A stretch of DNA of 64,000 nucleotides from contig NZ_CP090977.1 of assembly GCF_021513255.1 (NCBI RefSeq), positions 1,116,001 to 1,180,000 on the forward strand, given 5' to 3'. Numbering within the stretch: the first letter of the stretch is position 1; each line of letters begins with the position of its first letter. Positions 1 to 9,205 of this stretch are shown one piece after another. The position numbers and the translations under genes are program-made. The stretch is from Planococcus sp. 107-1. GTDB taxonomy: Bacteria; Bacillota; Bacilli; Bacillales_A; Planococcaceae. Under the pieces are notes generated by a model, which saw only the letters and a list, made by a program, of their open reading frames with translations, ran no database searches and had not been told where the DNA came from.

Positions 1-53
1 GGTTAAGGGGCAGTCCAAATACGTTTATTAAGTTATTAAGAAAGGATAAGGGT

Positions 54-1095
54 ATGAGCAGAAAAACAAGAAGTAGTATCGTATTTCAAATATCACAAGC
101 AATTACAGAAATAAATCAGATAGGAATCTCAAAGAAAGAGGCCAGGAGAAAAGGCGAGGAGGGCATACATTCCATTAAACAAATTAAGGAAACGTTATCA
201 GCCGCTCAAAACTTTGGAAAATGGATACGGGATGAGTATGGAGTACGGAGTATTTACAACTTAACGGAAGAGCATTACCGCTCCTATTTAATACATTTAA
301 TTGAATTAAAAAGGTCAGCTGGACATCGGCAAAATGTAGAAACGGCTTTACGACATCTGCAAAAAGGTATGGCAATCAGAAGTGACCGCTTAGGACTGAA
401 ACAAACAATCTTTGTGCCAACCGCTCGACTAACAGATTGGAGGCAATTGAAGAAAGCAGAGGACCGTAGTTATACACAGGAAGAGTTTGAAATGATTCTT
501 TCGCATGTATCTGATAATGTAGGCGATGCAATTCTCTTGCAGCGTTACATTGGATTAAGAGTGCGGGGAAGCATGTAACGTATGCGTAAAACATTTTATT
601 TTAGACGAAGAAGGAAATTATTCGCTGAGAATTAAGAATGAAGAGGCTAAAGGGATTACAAAAGGGGGAAGATACAGAAACGCATCAGTACCTTTATTTT
701 TTCAAATTGAACTGAAAAGAATGTTAGTAAGTAAAGCAGCCGATGATCCCTTAATAGATGTCAAAGTCTCTACAGTACGTAAAGGCGTTAACAGAGCATG
801 TCAAAAAGCTGGGATTAATCAACGCGGAAGGGGAACTCATGGGTTTAGGCATTTGTTTTGTCGAGATCGATTAATGCTTATGCTTGAAGAGAATCAGATA
901 CTAAAGCAGGGAATTGCCATGCTCGAAAGAATTATGGCTAATCGAGATAAAGGTCGAAAAGCTGATTATGGGATTTTAAGTAATACTGATAAAAAGATTT
1001 ACAGTCAGTTGAAAGGAGCAATTGACTCGATCCATGAAGAGATTGGCCATGGTGAAGATCGCTGGGATCTCGCTGAAAGGTATTTAAGAATATAG
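54..1095 (+). pseudogene. Tyrosine recombinase / phage-type integrase, frameshifted
   Basis: Site-specific tyrosine recombinase, presumably the island integrase. The first reading frame (54-578) holds the N-terminal SAM-like DNA-binding domain and the start of the catalytic domain, with RYIGLRV around the first catalytic Arg. It then stops because of a GGGG run at 565-568; removing one G gives GLRVREACN and runs on through 1095. The C-terminal part contains the HGFRH motif (HxxR box) and ends with GHGEDRWDLAERYLRI. The restored protein would be about 346 aa, normal for the family. A clear catalytic Tyr in the canonical place is near the end (ERYLRI). The frameshift could be real decay or a homopolymer sequencing error. 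Confidence 0.8.
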
Positions 1096-1122
1096 AAATA
1101 GTATAAAAGGAGAAGTTTCAAT

Positions 1123-1476
1123 ATGAATGAAGAAAAATTAACGATAGAAATTAAAAGACTGCAAAAACAGGTGCAAGAGCTGCAAGGAAAGGTTGGAAAA
1201 TGGAGGCGTATGGCTCAGGAAAAGGCCCCATATAATGAATTCTTCAAGGAGCGGCATGACAATAATGTTCATTACATCTATATAAGTGTGCGTGATATTC
1301 CCAAAGATTATCCTCTCCATGATGCACAGAGACACATGTTTTCTACAATTATTCCAGCCTACCCTGAATATCGATATTACGGATGCTATAAAACGACAAA
1401 ACAAGGCTGGGTTTGTATTTTATCAAGATATGACGATGATGTTGAGTTATTCTACGAAGCCGCTCTCTACAGATAA
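1123..1476 (+). CDS. Hypothetical protein with N-terminal coiled coil
   Basis: A 117-aa protein not recognised as a named family. Residues 3-30 form a heptad-like charged helix (EKLTIEIKRLQKQVQELQ), probably a coiled coil. The remainder is rich in aromatic residues (Tyr-rich YPEYRYYGCYKTTKQGW) and ends in an acidic stretch. The start follows a good ribosome-binding site (AAAGGAGAAG) 28 bp after the integrase stop, so it may be cotranscribed with the integrase. The position suggests an island accessory gene; no function can be assigned. Confidence 0.6.
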   Translation: MNEEKLTIEIKRLQKQVQELQGKVGKWRRMAQEKAPYNEFFKERHDNNVHYIYISVRDIPKDYPLHDAQRHMFSTIIPAYPEYRYYGCYKTTKQGWVCILSRYDDDVELFYEAALYR

Positions 1477-1550
1477 TTAAATATTATTAGCAATTACAAT
1501 GAGGTAGTAACTAATTTAGAAAAAAATCTAATCATAGCGACTTTAAAGAA

Positions 1551-1781
1551 TTAGTCACTCATTTCCAGCTCTTCAACTTCTTTAATAAGCTCATTAGGCA
1601 GAACTTCTAATGTTTTAGCTAAAGTGAAAATCGTGCTGATAGTTGGTTGTCGCAGGCCCCTCTCTAACATACTGATATACGTTCGATCTAAATTCGCTTT
1701 GAGAGCCAGCTGTTCTTGAGATAGTAATTTCAATTTACGATGACGCTTTAAAACAATTCCAAAAGCAACTTCTAATTTCAT
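1551..1781 (-). CDS. Small XRE-family regulator, controller (C) protein-like
   Basis: A 76-aa protein that is essentially one helix-turn-helix domain of the XRE/Cro type (residues 6-65: LSQEQLALKANLDRTYISMLERG is the HTH). Length and sequence resemble the controller proteins of type II restriction-modification systems such as C.AhdI and C.Esp1396I. Its promoter region carries GACATATAGTC-TACG-GACTATAGTC (1865-1889), the layout of C-protein operators. AAGGAGT lies just before the ATG. It is divergent from the gene at 2002 and close to the hsdMSR locus, so control of that locus is inferred, not shown. Confidence 0.75.
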   Translation of the reverse strand: MKLEVAFGIVLKRHRKLKLLSQEQLALKANLDRTYISMLERGLRQPTISTIFTLAKTLEVLPNELIKEVEELEMSD

Positions 1782-1864
1782 AAACAGACTCCTTTTTAAA
1801 CGTCGACTCTTTTAGGTTACCTATAATGGTAACCAATAGCCGTAACTAATGGTCTAAAAAAAGA

Positions 1865-1889
1865 GACATATAGTCTACGGACTATAGTC
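1865..1889. promoter_or_regulatory. C-box-like double operator upstream of the XRE gene
   Basis: Two GAC-N5-GTC style half-operators in tandem, GACATATAGTC (1865-1875) and GACTATAGTC (1880-1889), separated by TACG. This is close to the published C.AhdI/C.Esp1396I operator architecture (two GACT/AGTC dyads about 4 bp apart). It sits between the divergent genes at 1781 and 2002. Confidence 0.6.
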
Positions 1890-1916
1890 GTCAAAAAGAG
1901 AGCGATATGGTATTAT

Positions 1917-1930
1917 GAATACTATAGTCA
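1917..1930. promoter_or_regulatory. C-box-like single operator (GAATACTATAGTCA)
   Basis: The 14-mer GAATACTATAGTCA lies about 70 bp before the TTG-start gene at 2002. The identical 14-mer, inverted, is at 2980-2993 in front of hsdM and the 2419-2919 gene. Exact recurrence at two control regions in this AT-rich island supports a shared regulator. Confidence 0.55.
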
Positions 1931-2001
1931 TAGTTGTTTAGAAAGAAACAATTTACTGTTGCCTTCTGTACAACTAAATTAAGAAGTGGAGGAAGCAGCA
2001 A

Positions 2002-2304
2002 TTGTGCAAAGAAGTTAAATATAAAGTTGTTCAATCATTTGTAGTGAGTCATTTCCAAAATGAACTTATTGAAACAAGGTATATAAAAAGAATTATCGAA
2101 GAAAATGAGAACGAAACGTTAGTAACTAAAACACAAATTTTAAAATCCAATATTAAAAGGGTTGGCTTAGCTGAAATTCCTGTAAAAAATCATGACCGAT
2201 ATTTTCATAATGAATTTAAATCATTCGAAGTGTTTATTAAGAAAGACGATTTTGAAACATATATGCAATCTTCATTTGATTTATTCAAACTTGCACTGCA
2301 GTGA
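2002..2304 (+). CDS. Hypothetical protein, TTG start
   Basis: A 100-aa protein without a recognised domain, lysine- and phenylalanine-rich. The TTG start is supported by GTGGAGGAAGC about 8 bases upstream, and there is no better ATG. It lies behind the putative C-box operators, and its transcript would end at the hairpin at 2336-2393. Its position beside an R-M locus suggests an accessory role, but nothing in the sequence shows one. Confidence 0.5.
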   Translation: MCKEVKYKVVQSFVVSHFQNELIETRYIKRIIEENENETLVTKTQILKSNIKRVGLAEIPVKNHDRYFHNEFKSFEVFIKKDDFETYMQSSFDLFKLALQ

Positions 2305-2335
2305 TAATTTCTACTTGGAAGATAAAATGAAAACA

Positions 2336-2393
2336 GCAAAAAGCACCTCCATCGTCGTTTGAACAAAAACGACAGACGGAAGGTGCTTTTTGC
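2336..2393. terminator. Bidirectional rho-independent terminator
   Basis: Long inverted repeat with arms GCAAAAAGCACCTCC and its near complement GGAAGGTGCTTTTTGC around an inner dyad, AACGAC. T/A tracts lie on both sides, placed between the convergent genes ending at 2304 and 2419. Confidence 0.8.
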
Positions 2394-2418
2394 TTAACCT
2401 TTAGGTTTGAATAGTGTT

Positions 2419-2919
2419 TTATAGCTTTTCAAAGAATGAGCTGATTAACTGATCATATTCTTTAGCGTTGTAAGGATTTAATAAAAGAATCTTTAGTTCT
2501 TCGATTATATAGTTACCACTTACTTTTGTCGGTTCAATTAGCTCTAACCCGACCAGTTTATTTATTGATGCTTTGATTTCAGTTTTACGAATCTTAGTTT
2601 TATCATAGATTTCTCCAATGTTTAATTTGAAAGAACCATCTTTAGATTTGCAAGCTAATAATGACAAGTATGCGTAAACTACTGTATCAATTCCTCTAAC
2701 TTCGCCTATACTTTCTGCGCTGAAAATTACAGCTGGAACATAAAATTTTTCAACTTCCTTGTCTAATTTTACTGAATCCACACTGTACCATTTTCCATCT
2801 ACCTCAAATCCTTCCTCTTTCAAACTTTTCACGTGATACTTATATAAATCGATATATAATTCCTTGTCGTTTAATTGTTTTTCGAAAAAATTAATAGGTA
2901 AAGCTGTATAAGTTATCAT
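2419..2919 (-). CDS. Hypothetical protein, possible winged-helix
   Basis: A 166-aa protein starting at MITYTALP. An upstream in-frame start exists at 2955, but AAGGAGAG lies directly before the ATG at 2919, so the shorter form is preferred. The middle part (GVDTVVYAYLSLLACKSKDGSFKLNIGEIYDKTKIRKTEIKASINKLVGLELI in outline) has the pattern of replication-initiator or phage-type winged-helix domains: a helix, a recognition helix with TEIKASINKL, then a wing. It is divergent from hsdM and shares its upstream region with putative C-boxes. DNA binding is inferred from pattern only. Confidence 0.5.
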   Translation of the reverse strand: MITYTALPINFFEKQLNDKELYIDLYKYHVKSLKEEGFEVDGKWYSVDSVKLDKEVEKFYVPAVIFSAESIGEVRGIDTVVYAYLSLLACKSKDGSFKLNIGEIYDKTKIRKTEIKASINKLVGLELIEPTKVSGNYIIEELKILLLNPYNAKEYDQLISSFFEKL

Positions 2920-2938
2920 GTTAATTCTCTCCTTCTTG

Positions 2939-2993
2939 TATACTATGGTCATCAAAACTATATCACTTATCTTCTTTGTTGACTATAGTATTC
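2939..2993. promoter_or_regulatory. C-box-like operators between 2919(-) and hsdM
   Basis: Contains TATACTATGGTCATC (2939-2953) and TGACTATAGTATTC (2980-2993), the second being the exact inverse of the 14-mer at 1917-1930. A TATAAT -10 box for hsdM is at 3061-3066. The operators are nearer to the divergent gene at 2919 than to the hsdM promoter. Confidence 0.55.
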
Positions 2994-3103
2994 GAAAAAG
3001 TTCTAACTTATTCTCGTCCTAACTTTTTGGGCTGCCATGTCTTTTTATACACGCTTCTACTATAATGAGGATATGTAAGATTTTAACTCAAAGGAGAAAA
3101 CTA

Positions 3104-5110
3104 ATGATTAACTTTCAAGATAAAGTAAGTTTCATCTGGTCGATTGCAGAAGTGTTGCGAGGATCTTATAAACCGGAAGATTACGGGAAAGTGGTACTGC
3201 CTTTTGCAGTATTACGCCGCTTTGACAGCGTGCTAGCAGATACAAAAGAAGAAGTGTTAACAAGCTATGAAAAATATAAAACAATGAATGAGGACGCACG
3301 TGAGCCGATTTTAAACCGGGTTGCCAAGCAAACTTTCCATAATACAAGCCAGTATGATTTTGCGAAGCTGTTGACCGACTCGGATAATATTGCCGAAAAC
3401 TTGCGTGACTACATAAATGGTTTTTCGAAAACAGCTCGGGACATTATGCAGCATTTCGATTTTGACCGCCAGATTGACAAGATGGAACAAAACGATCTGC
3501 TGTACTTAACGATTAAACGCTTCAGTGAGCTTGACCTTCATCCGAAGACTGTATCGAATGTGGAAATGGGTTATGTATTCGAGGAATTGATCCGTCGGTT
3601 CAATGAGAATGCGGAAGCAGGGGATCACTATACGCCTCGTGAGGTTGTGCGATTGATGGTCGGCTTGCTGTTTAATGAAACTGAAGATTTAACTAAGCCG
3701 GGCATTACCCAGACATTATATGACTGTGCAGCGGGAACGGGCGGCATGGGTTCAGTGGGCCAGGACTATTTGAAAGAGCTGAACCCTACTGCAGATTTGG
3801 AGTTTTTTGCACAGGAAATCAATGCGGAGTCGTATGCTATCTGTAAAGCTGACATCTTGATCAAGGGGGAAGATGCCCGTAACATCCGCAGAGGCAATAC
3901 ACTGACAGATGACCAGTTTAAAGGACAAGCCTTTGACTATCTGATTTCAAATCCGCCGTATGGGGTGGACTGGAAGCAATGGGAGAAGAAAATAAAGGGC
4001 GAGCATGAAGATCAAGGGTTTGATGGCAGATATGGCCCCGGAACTCCACGAACAAGCGATGGCCAGCTGCTGTTCCTGTTGCATCTGATTTCAAAAATGA
4101 AGCCTGTGACAGCAGAAAACTCACAAGGTTCTCGTTTAGCAATCATTATGAACGGGTCTCCTCTTTTCACAGGAGATGCGGGTTCGGGTGAAAGTGAAAT
4201 CCGCCGCTATGTATTGGAAAACGATTTAGTTGAAGGAATTGTCGCTATGCCGAACGATCTTTTCTATAACACCGGCATTTCAACGTATATCTGGATCTTG
4301 ACGAACAATAAAGCACCAATTCGCCGCGGCAAAGTAGCTTTGGTGAACGCAGTCGACTTCTCGAAAAAGATGAAAAAAAGCCTAGGCAATAAACGCAACG
4401 AGATTACACAAGAACAAATTGATGAAATTATGCGTCTTTATGGAAACTTCCAGGAAAGCGAGTTTGTAAAAATCTTTGACAATGAAGATTTCGGCTATCA
4501 GAAAATAACTGTGGAGCGCCCGCTCCGTTTGAACTTCCAATTCAGTGAAGAACGCATTGCTCGCGTAATAGAAGAAAAGGGCTTTACGAATTTGGCGGTT
4601 TCAAAGAAAAAAGGCGACAACGGCTTAGCCGAAATTGAAGCCGGGAAAGAGCTGCAAACACAAATTATTGAAGTACTGCGCAGTTTCTCAAGTGGAGAAC
4701 TTTATAAAAATCGTGAAGAGGTAACCAAATTGCTGAAAGATGCCTTTAAAACAGCAAGCATTACAATCGGCGCGCCAACCTTAAAAGCGGTACTTGCAGG
4801 TTTGGCTGAAAAAGATGAAACAGCAGATATATGCATGAAAAATAAAATAGAAGCAGAGCCGGATGCAGATTTGAGGGATACGGAAAGTGTGCCGCTTAAA
4901 GAAAAGATTGAAGAATATGTTGCCCGAGAAGTATTGCCTCATGTACCGGATGCTTGGATTGACGATTCAAAAACAAAAATCGGCTATGAAATACCGTTTA
5001 CGCGTCAATTCTATAAATACACTACTCTGCGCAGCTCTTCAGAAATAATGGAAGAAATCAAAGCGTTGGAAGCGGAGATTGCAGAGCAATTGGAGAAGGT
5101 GATGGGATGA
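3104..5110 (+). CDS. hsdM: Type I restriction-modification methyltransferase subunit HsdM
   Basis: N6-adenine methyltransferase subunit of a type I R-M complex (HsdM2S modifies, HsdR2M2S cuts). A 668-aa protein from the ATG at 3104, which follows AAAGGAG; an upstream in-frame ATG at 3065 lacks a comparable site. Order: HsdM N-terminal helical domain (about 8-150), then SAM motif I DCAAGTGGMG (about 206-215), catalytic motif IV NPPYG (about 283-287), and a C-terminal helical region. The stop overlaps the hsdS start by 4 bp (ATGA), so the two are translationally coupled. The frame is intact. Confidence 0.95.
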   Translation: MINFQDKVSFIWSIAEVLRGSYKPEDYGKVVLPFAVLRRFDSVLADTKEEVLTSYEKYKTMNEDAREPILNRVAKQTFHNTSQYDFAKLLTDSDNIAENLRDYINGFSKTARDIMQHFDFDRQIDKMEQNDLLYLTIKRFSELDLHPKTVSNVEMGYVFEELIRRFNENAEAGDHYTPREVVRLMVGLLFNETEDLTKPGITQTLYDCAAGTGGMGSVGQDYLKELNPTADLEFFAQEINAESYAICKADILIKGEDARNIRRGNTLTDDQFKGQAFDYLISNPPYGVDWKQWEKKIKGEHEDQGFDGRYGPGTPRTSDGQLLFLLHLISKMKPVTAENSQGSRLAIIMNGSPLFTGDAGSGESEIRRYVLENDLVEGIVAMPNDLFYNTGISTYIWILTNNKAPIRRGKVALVNAVDFSKKMKKSLGNKRNEITQEQIDEIMRLYGNFQESEFVKIFDNEDFGYQKITVERPLRLNFQFSEERIARVIEEKGFTNLAVSKKKGDNGLAEIEAGKELQTQIIEVLRSFSSGELYKNREEVTKLLKDAFKTASITIGAPTLKAVLAGLAEKDETADICMKNKIEAEPDADLRDTESVPLKEKIEEYVAREVLPHVPDAWIDDSKTKIGYEIPFTRQFYKYTTLRSSSEIMEEIKALEAEIAEQLEKVMG

Positions 5111-6321
5111 CGGAAACTAACTCTAAATGTAAAGACAGTAAAAGCGAGTGGATAGGCAAGATTCCTATTACGTGGAGTATGGCTACCGTCCGTAATGGTT
5201 ATGAGGTTACTTTGGGTAAAATGGTGCAGCCTGAACCAAAAAGCTCCACAGATGTATTAGTGCCTTACTTAAAGGCGATGAACGTTCAAGATGGTTATAT
5301 TAAAATAGAGAAAATAGAAAAAATGTATGCAAGCAAAAATGAACTTGAGGTTTACAAAATAAGCAAGGGTGATTTGTTAGTATGCGAAGGCGGCGAAGTT
5401 GCGCGTTCAACAATAGTTGAAGATGAATATGATGGTTATGTTTTTCAAAACTCGATACATAGAGTTAAAGCAAAAAAGGACAATAATATAGAATATCTTC
5501 ATTATTTATTAATTGCATTAAGGAACAGTGGATTTATTAACATTTTGGTGAATAAAGCAACTATCGCTCATTTTACAAAAGATAAATTTAACTCTTTAAT
5601 AATACCTTTGCCCACATCAGAAGAACAAAAAGAAATTGTACTGTATGTTGAGGCAAAAGAGAAAGAGATCTCGAGATTAATAAAGCAAAAGCATCAATTA
5701 ATCACTTTATTAGAAGAAAAACGCCAATCCATTATCACAGAAGCTGTAACAAAAGGATTAAATCCAAATGTGAAAATGAAACATTCAGGTGTGGAATGGA
5801 TTGGAGAAATCCCTGAGGATTGGCAAGTTAAGAAGGTTAAACATTTTTCTGAATTCGTCGGAAGTGGTAAAACGCCTTCGGGAGGTTCTGAAGTATACTT
5901 AGAAGAAGGTATACCTTTTTTGAGAAGTTTAAATGTACACTTTGACGGTATAAGATTAAAAAATTTAGCATTTATTTCTGAAGAAACTGATGCCGAAATG
6001 AGAAGTAGTAGAATTCAACCTTTGGATAACTTATTAAATATAACAGGAGCTTCTATAGGAAGAAGTTGTATAGTACCCAAAGATTTTGGTCAAGGAAACG
6101 TGAACCAACATGTGTGTATTATTAGGGTGGATCAGAATAAAATCAATCCATACTATTTCAATTCAATTTTAAATTCTAAGTTGGCTATGGAACAAGTAAT
6201 GACAGCTCAAACTGGAAGTTCAAGAGAAGGATTAAATTTTCAACAAGTAAAAAATCTAATGTTCCCTGTGGCGCCACTTGAAGAACAAGAAAAATTAAAT
6301 CAATTTATTTTTGATCACTAG
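5107..6321 (+). pseudogene. hsdS: HsdS specificity subunit, 5' part, cut by transposon
   Basis: DNA-recognition subunit of the type I complex. Two half-repeats are seen, each beginning near WIGKIP.TW / WIGEIPEDW, followed by target-recognition domains, with a central conserved helix (EEKRQSIITEAVTKGL, about residues 200-215). The real sequence ends at residue 403 (IFD, 6315). The following CAC-TAG comes from the transposon end, adding one His. The missing 44-residue C-terminal helix lies intact at 19106-19240. Joining across one copy of the 9-bp duplication restores a 447-aa HsdS with no other change. The truncated product keeps both recognition domains and might retain some activity. Confidence 0.9.
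6307..6315 (+). repeat. Target-site duplication, left copy (ATTTTTGAT)
   Basis: ATTTTTGAT directly precedes the transposon end CACTAGTGTTGCAT. The same nine bases follow the other end at 19097-19105. It encodes IFD of HsdS. Confidence 0.9.
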
Positions 6322-7716
6322 TGTTGCATAAATAATGACGAAATATTCAGTCACAACGTTTCAATTATTTTTGCCAAAAAGGGAAGCACCCGAATAAAGG
6401 TAGCACTGTCCATTTGGTAAATTTATACATTTCGGCAGAGGCGACAATGACAGAACAGCTTGTTACGGAACCTTTTCACTTCCGATTTTCCGAAGCCAGT
6501 ACTGGGGATTTTTCCAAAGGTTGGCGACCAGTACACGCGAAATTCGTAAGATCGACACTCTACTGTTCGTGTCCATTTGAACAAGCACGTTCAAGCAGTA
6601 GGCAATCAAAGCAAGGTACACCTGGTTTTTCACGGCGTTTTCGCTTTGACCATAAAAATGCTTGATTTTCACGTGCTGCTTAAGCCATTTGAAGAACAGT
6701 TCGATGGCCCAACGGTTCCGGTAAATATCACTGATTTCCTCTACGGAAATATCGAAGCGGTTGGTGATCAGACGCAACACATCGCCTTTTCCATCTGGGA
6801 GAACGATAATTCGGAAGACATTTTCTGTACAATTGGTGGCGTTTCCCACGAATGCCATCGAATCGGAAACAGCATCGCTTTCTTCCGGAAGTTCAAATGT
6901 TTCGACTGAATGGATGACGGCTTTGTTTTTCAATCGGGAAACGAAAAAGATGCCGTCATCTGTGAAGGTATCAAAGCGTTCATAGTCGATATAGCCGCGG
7001 TCAAAAACATACATGGCTTCCTTGTCGTCCACCAGCACTTCCAGCTGATTGCGATCGGATTCCTTGGCATGGGTCATGACTTCTTTGTCCGGATAATGCG
7101 TTCCGTATTCATCGTAAACCAGTCGCAGATGCAGTTTGATCCCCGCTTTGGTTTTTCGGAATTCCGCCCAGTTGAAATGGTTCACATTCAAAGGAAGTGT
7201 CGTGGAATCAATGATTTTTAACAACATGCCCTTTTTCGGCGCTCGCTTTTGCGCGGCAATCTGGCTGACCAGCTGCTGGAAAAGATTCGACAGAATCGCT
7301 GGATCCAACTTGTTGTTTTTACGGGAAAGCTGCGACACACTGATGGACTTCACGCCAACCGCCCGCTGAAAATCGGCGTTCGTTAACGCTGCTTCAAGCG
7401 CATGAAGACTATCCGCCTCGGTCAATTGCGCGTGCAGCATCAGCAGCGTATACGCCTGTGTCGTCAGTTTTTTCGTGTACCGGTCTTGCCCGTGAATTTT
7501 CACGTTTTCGTTGAATTTCTCAAAATTAATGGCGTGAAGCCATTTACCAAATGAAGTTTTTCGTGTATTCTTGTCCATGCGTGAGTCCTTTTTATTGGAT
7601 TTGGACAGGAACTACCTGACCTTTCCATTATAAAGGACTTTTTCTTTTGGTTTTCATCGGTTTTTGAATGTTTTATGAATTCCTAATCTTCAAAATCAAT
7701 TAATGCAACACTAGTG
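6316..7716 (-). mobile_element. IS4-family insertion sequence, left copy
   Basis: 1401 bp. The outer end is CACTAGTGTTGCATAAATAA and the inner end, read inward, is CACTAGTGTTGCATTAATT, so the terminal inverted repeat is at least 14 bp. It contains one transposase gene and is nearly identical to the copy at 17696-19096. Confidence 0.93.
6463..7578 (-). CDS. IS4-family DDE transposase (left copy)
   Basis: A 371-aa transposase catalysing cut-and-paste movement of the IS or the whole composite element. DDE residues are visible: IIDSTT (about 121), FDRGYIDYERF (about 192) and the IS4 signature YRNRWAIELFFKWLK (about 289-303, containing the catalytic Glu). The start follows AAAGGACT. The product differs from the right-hand copy at residue 138 (Ala here, Thr there). 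The base composition is visibly more GC-rich than the cargo, so the IS and its cargo have different histories. Confidence 0.95.
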   Translation of the reverse strand: MDKNTRKTSFGKWLHAINFEKFNENVKIHGQDRYTKKLTTQAYTLLMLHAQLTEADSLHALEAALTNADFQRAVGVKSISVSQLSRKNNKLDPAILSNLFQQLVSQIAAQKRAPKKGMLLKIIDSTTLPLNVNHFNWAEFRKTKAGIKLHLRLVYDEYGTHYPDKEVMTHAKESDRNQLEVLVDDKEAMYVFDRGYIDYERFDTFTDDGIFFVSRLKNKAVIHSVETFELPEESDAVSDSMAFVGNATNCTENVFRIIVLPDGKGDVLRLITNRFDISVEEISDIYRNRWAIELFFKWLKQHVKIKHFYGQSENAVKNQVYLALIAYCLNVLVQMDTNSRVSILRISRVLVANLWKNPQYWLRKIGSEKVP

Positions 7717-7717
7717 A

Positions 7718-8110
7718 TTAGCTTTTCACTATATTAAATCGTTTGATACAATTTGCAAAAAAGTTTTTGATTGCTTAAAGCCTGGGGGTTCATTTGTTTT
7801 TTCGGTGGAACATCCAATTTTTACTTCTCGAAATGAACAAGATTGGTATTATGATAGCCAAGGAAATCGTCTTCATTGGCCTGTTGACAATTATCAGTCA
7901 GAAGGTGTGCGTAATACAACCTTCCTAACTGAAAACGTAATTAAATATCACCGTACAGTTTCAACTTACATAAATGATTTAATTTATACTAGTTTTAAAA
8001 TAAATGCAGTTATGGAACCTATGGCTACTGAAGAAATGGTAAAGAATGTTCCAGGGATGAAAGATGAAAACAGAAGACCCATGTTTTTAATCATTTCAGT
8101 AGAAAAGTAA
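7718..8110 (+). pseudogene. SAM-dependent methyltransferase, 5' truncated at IS end
   Basis: The frame runs in directly from the IS boundary: LAFHYIKSFDTICKKV, then FDCLKPGGSFVFSVEHPIF, a typical C-terminal half of a class I methyltransferase (the post-motif III region with the LKPGG turn). About 130 codons remain, and the N-terminal SAM-binding motif I is absent. The in-frame GTG at 7805 is unlikely to make a useful product. The gene was evidently cut when the left IS joined this DNA, so it marks the original edge of the cargo. Confidence 0.8.
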
Positions 8111-8227
8111 TAGTAATAGTTTACTAAATAAAAAGTACACCAATAGAAATCTCAGAACAGTAATTTTCTGAAATTTCTTCGTATACGGCACATAAACTAC
8201 TATTCAACAAATTGGAGGATTAATACA

Positions 8228-9085
8228 ATGAGAACCGAACGAGAAATGATGAATACGCTTATAGATTTTGCTAAAAATGATGCAAGAATCCGACTTGTAA
8301 CGCTGGAAGGCTCTCGAACTAATAAAAACATTCCCCGTGATACATTCCAAGATTATGATATTTCTTATTTTATAACAGATATGGATTCCTTCAAAAAGGA
8401 TGATGTATGGTTGAATGTTTTTGGGAAGCGTTTGATCATGCAAAAACCAGAGGACATGGAGCTTTTTCCACCAGAGTTAGGGAATTGGTTTTCCTACCTT
8501 ATGCTATTTGAAGATGGCAATAGAATTGACGTAACACTTATTCCAATAAACGAAGTGGATGATTACTTTTCTAATAGTGATGGGCTAGTAGAAGTCCTAC
8601 TTGATAAGGATGATCTTGTCAAAAGTGAAGTGGTCGCAAATGATCAAAAGTATTGGATTAAAAAGCCAACTGCAAGAGAATTTGATGATTGCTGTAATGA
8701 ATTTTGGTGGGTTACAACCTATGTTGTAAAAGGACTAGCAAGAAAAGAAATCCTTTTTGCCATTGACCATTTGAGCGAGATAGCAAGACCAAACTTATTA
8801 AGAATGATGTCTTGGCAAATTGGATTAGAGAGAGGCTTTGACTTCAGTGCAGGAAAAAACTACAAATTTATTAATCATTATCTCCCTAAAGAAGATTGGG
8901 AAACATTAATTTCAACCTATTCTCAAGGTAGCTACACAAACATGTGGGAGGCTTTATTTACATGTTATGAGTTATTTAGAAAATACTCTAAATCTGTGGT
9001 AGAAGGTCTTGGATATAAGTATCCAGATTATGACGAAGCCATCACGAAGTATACTCAAAACATTTATCAGTCATTGAATGAGTAA
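8228..9085 (+). CDS. aadK: Aminoglycoside 6-adenylyltransferase (AadK/ANT(6)-like)
   Basis: A 285-aa nucleotidyltransferase that would adenylate streptomycin at position 6, conferring resistance. The N-terminal catalytic motif LEGSRTN...DTFQDYDISYF (about 27-50) has the GS and DxD pattern of the family, and the FEDGNRIDVTLIP strand carries a further acidic residue. Length and whole-protein pattern (CNEFWWVTTYVVKGLARKE, then MMSWQIG) match AadK/ANT(6). GGAGG precedes the ATG. It sits between the methyltransferase remnant and the opposite-strand cat gene. Confidence 0.9.
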   Translation: MRTEREMMNTLIDFAKNDARIRLVTLEGSRTNKNIPRDTFQDYDISYFITDMDSFKKDDVWLNVFGKRLIMQKPEDMELFPPELGNWFSYLMLFEDGNRIDVTLIPINEVDDYFSNSDGLVEVLLDKDDLVKSEVVANDQKYWIKKPTAREFDDCCNEFWWVTTYVVKGLARKEILFAIDHLSEIARPNLLRMMSWQIGLERGFDFSAGKNYKFINHYLPKEDWETLISTYSQGSYTNMWEALFTCYELFRKYSKSVVEGLGYKYPDYDEAITKYTQNIYQSLNE

Positions 9086-9205
9086 TAAGGGTCAAATATA
9101 GGTGAGCTAATCAGAACTAGGTAAAGATGGGGTTTGAGTATAATTAAGAAAAGGAGTCACCAAAGCAACTCCTTAACTAAATTTATTAAGCTACATCATC
9201 AATAC

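Noticed and set aside
6316..6323. CACTAGTG next to every IS end as an 8-bp palindromic target duplication
   Set aside because: It is present on both sides of both IS copies and is better explained as part of the IS terminal inverted repeat (CACTAGTGTTGCAT). The real duplication is ATTTTTGAT outside it.
6577..7369. ORFs of 74-110 aa opposite the transposase, in both IS copies
   Set aside because: They are mirror-strand shadows of the transposase frame, identical in both IS copies, with no ribosome sites.
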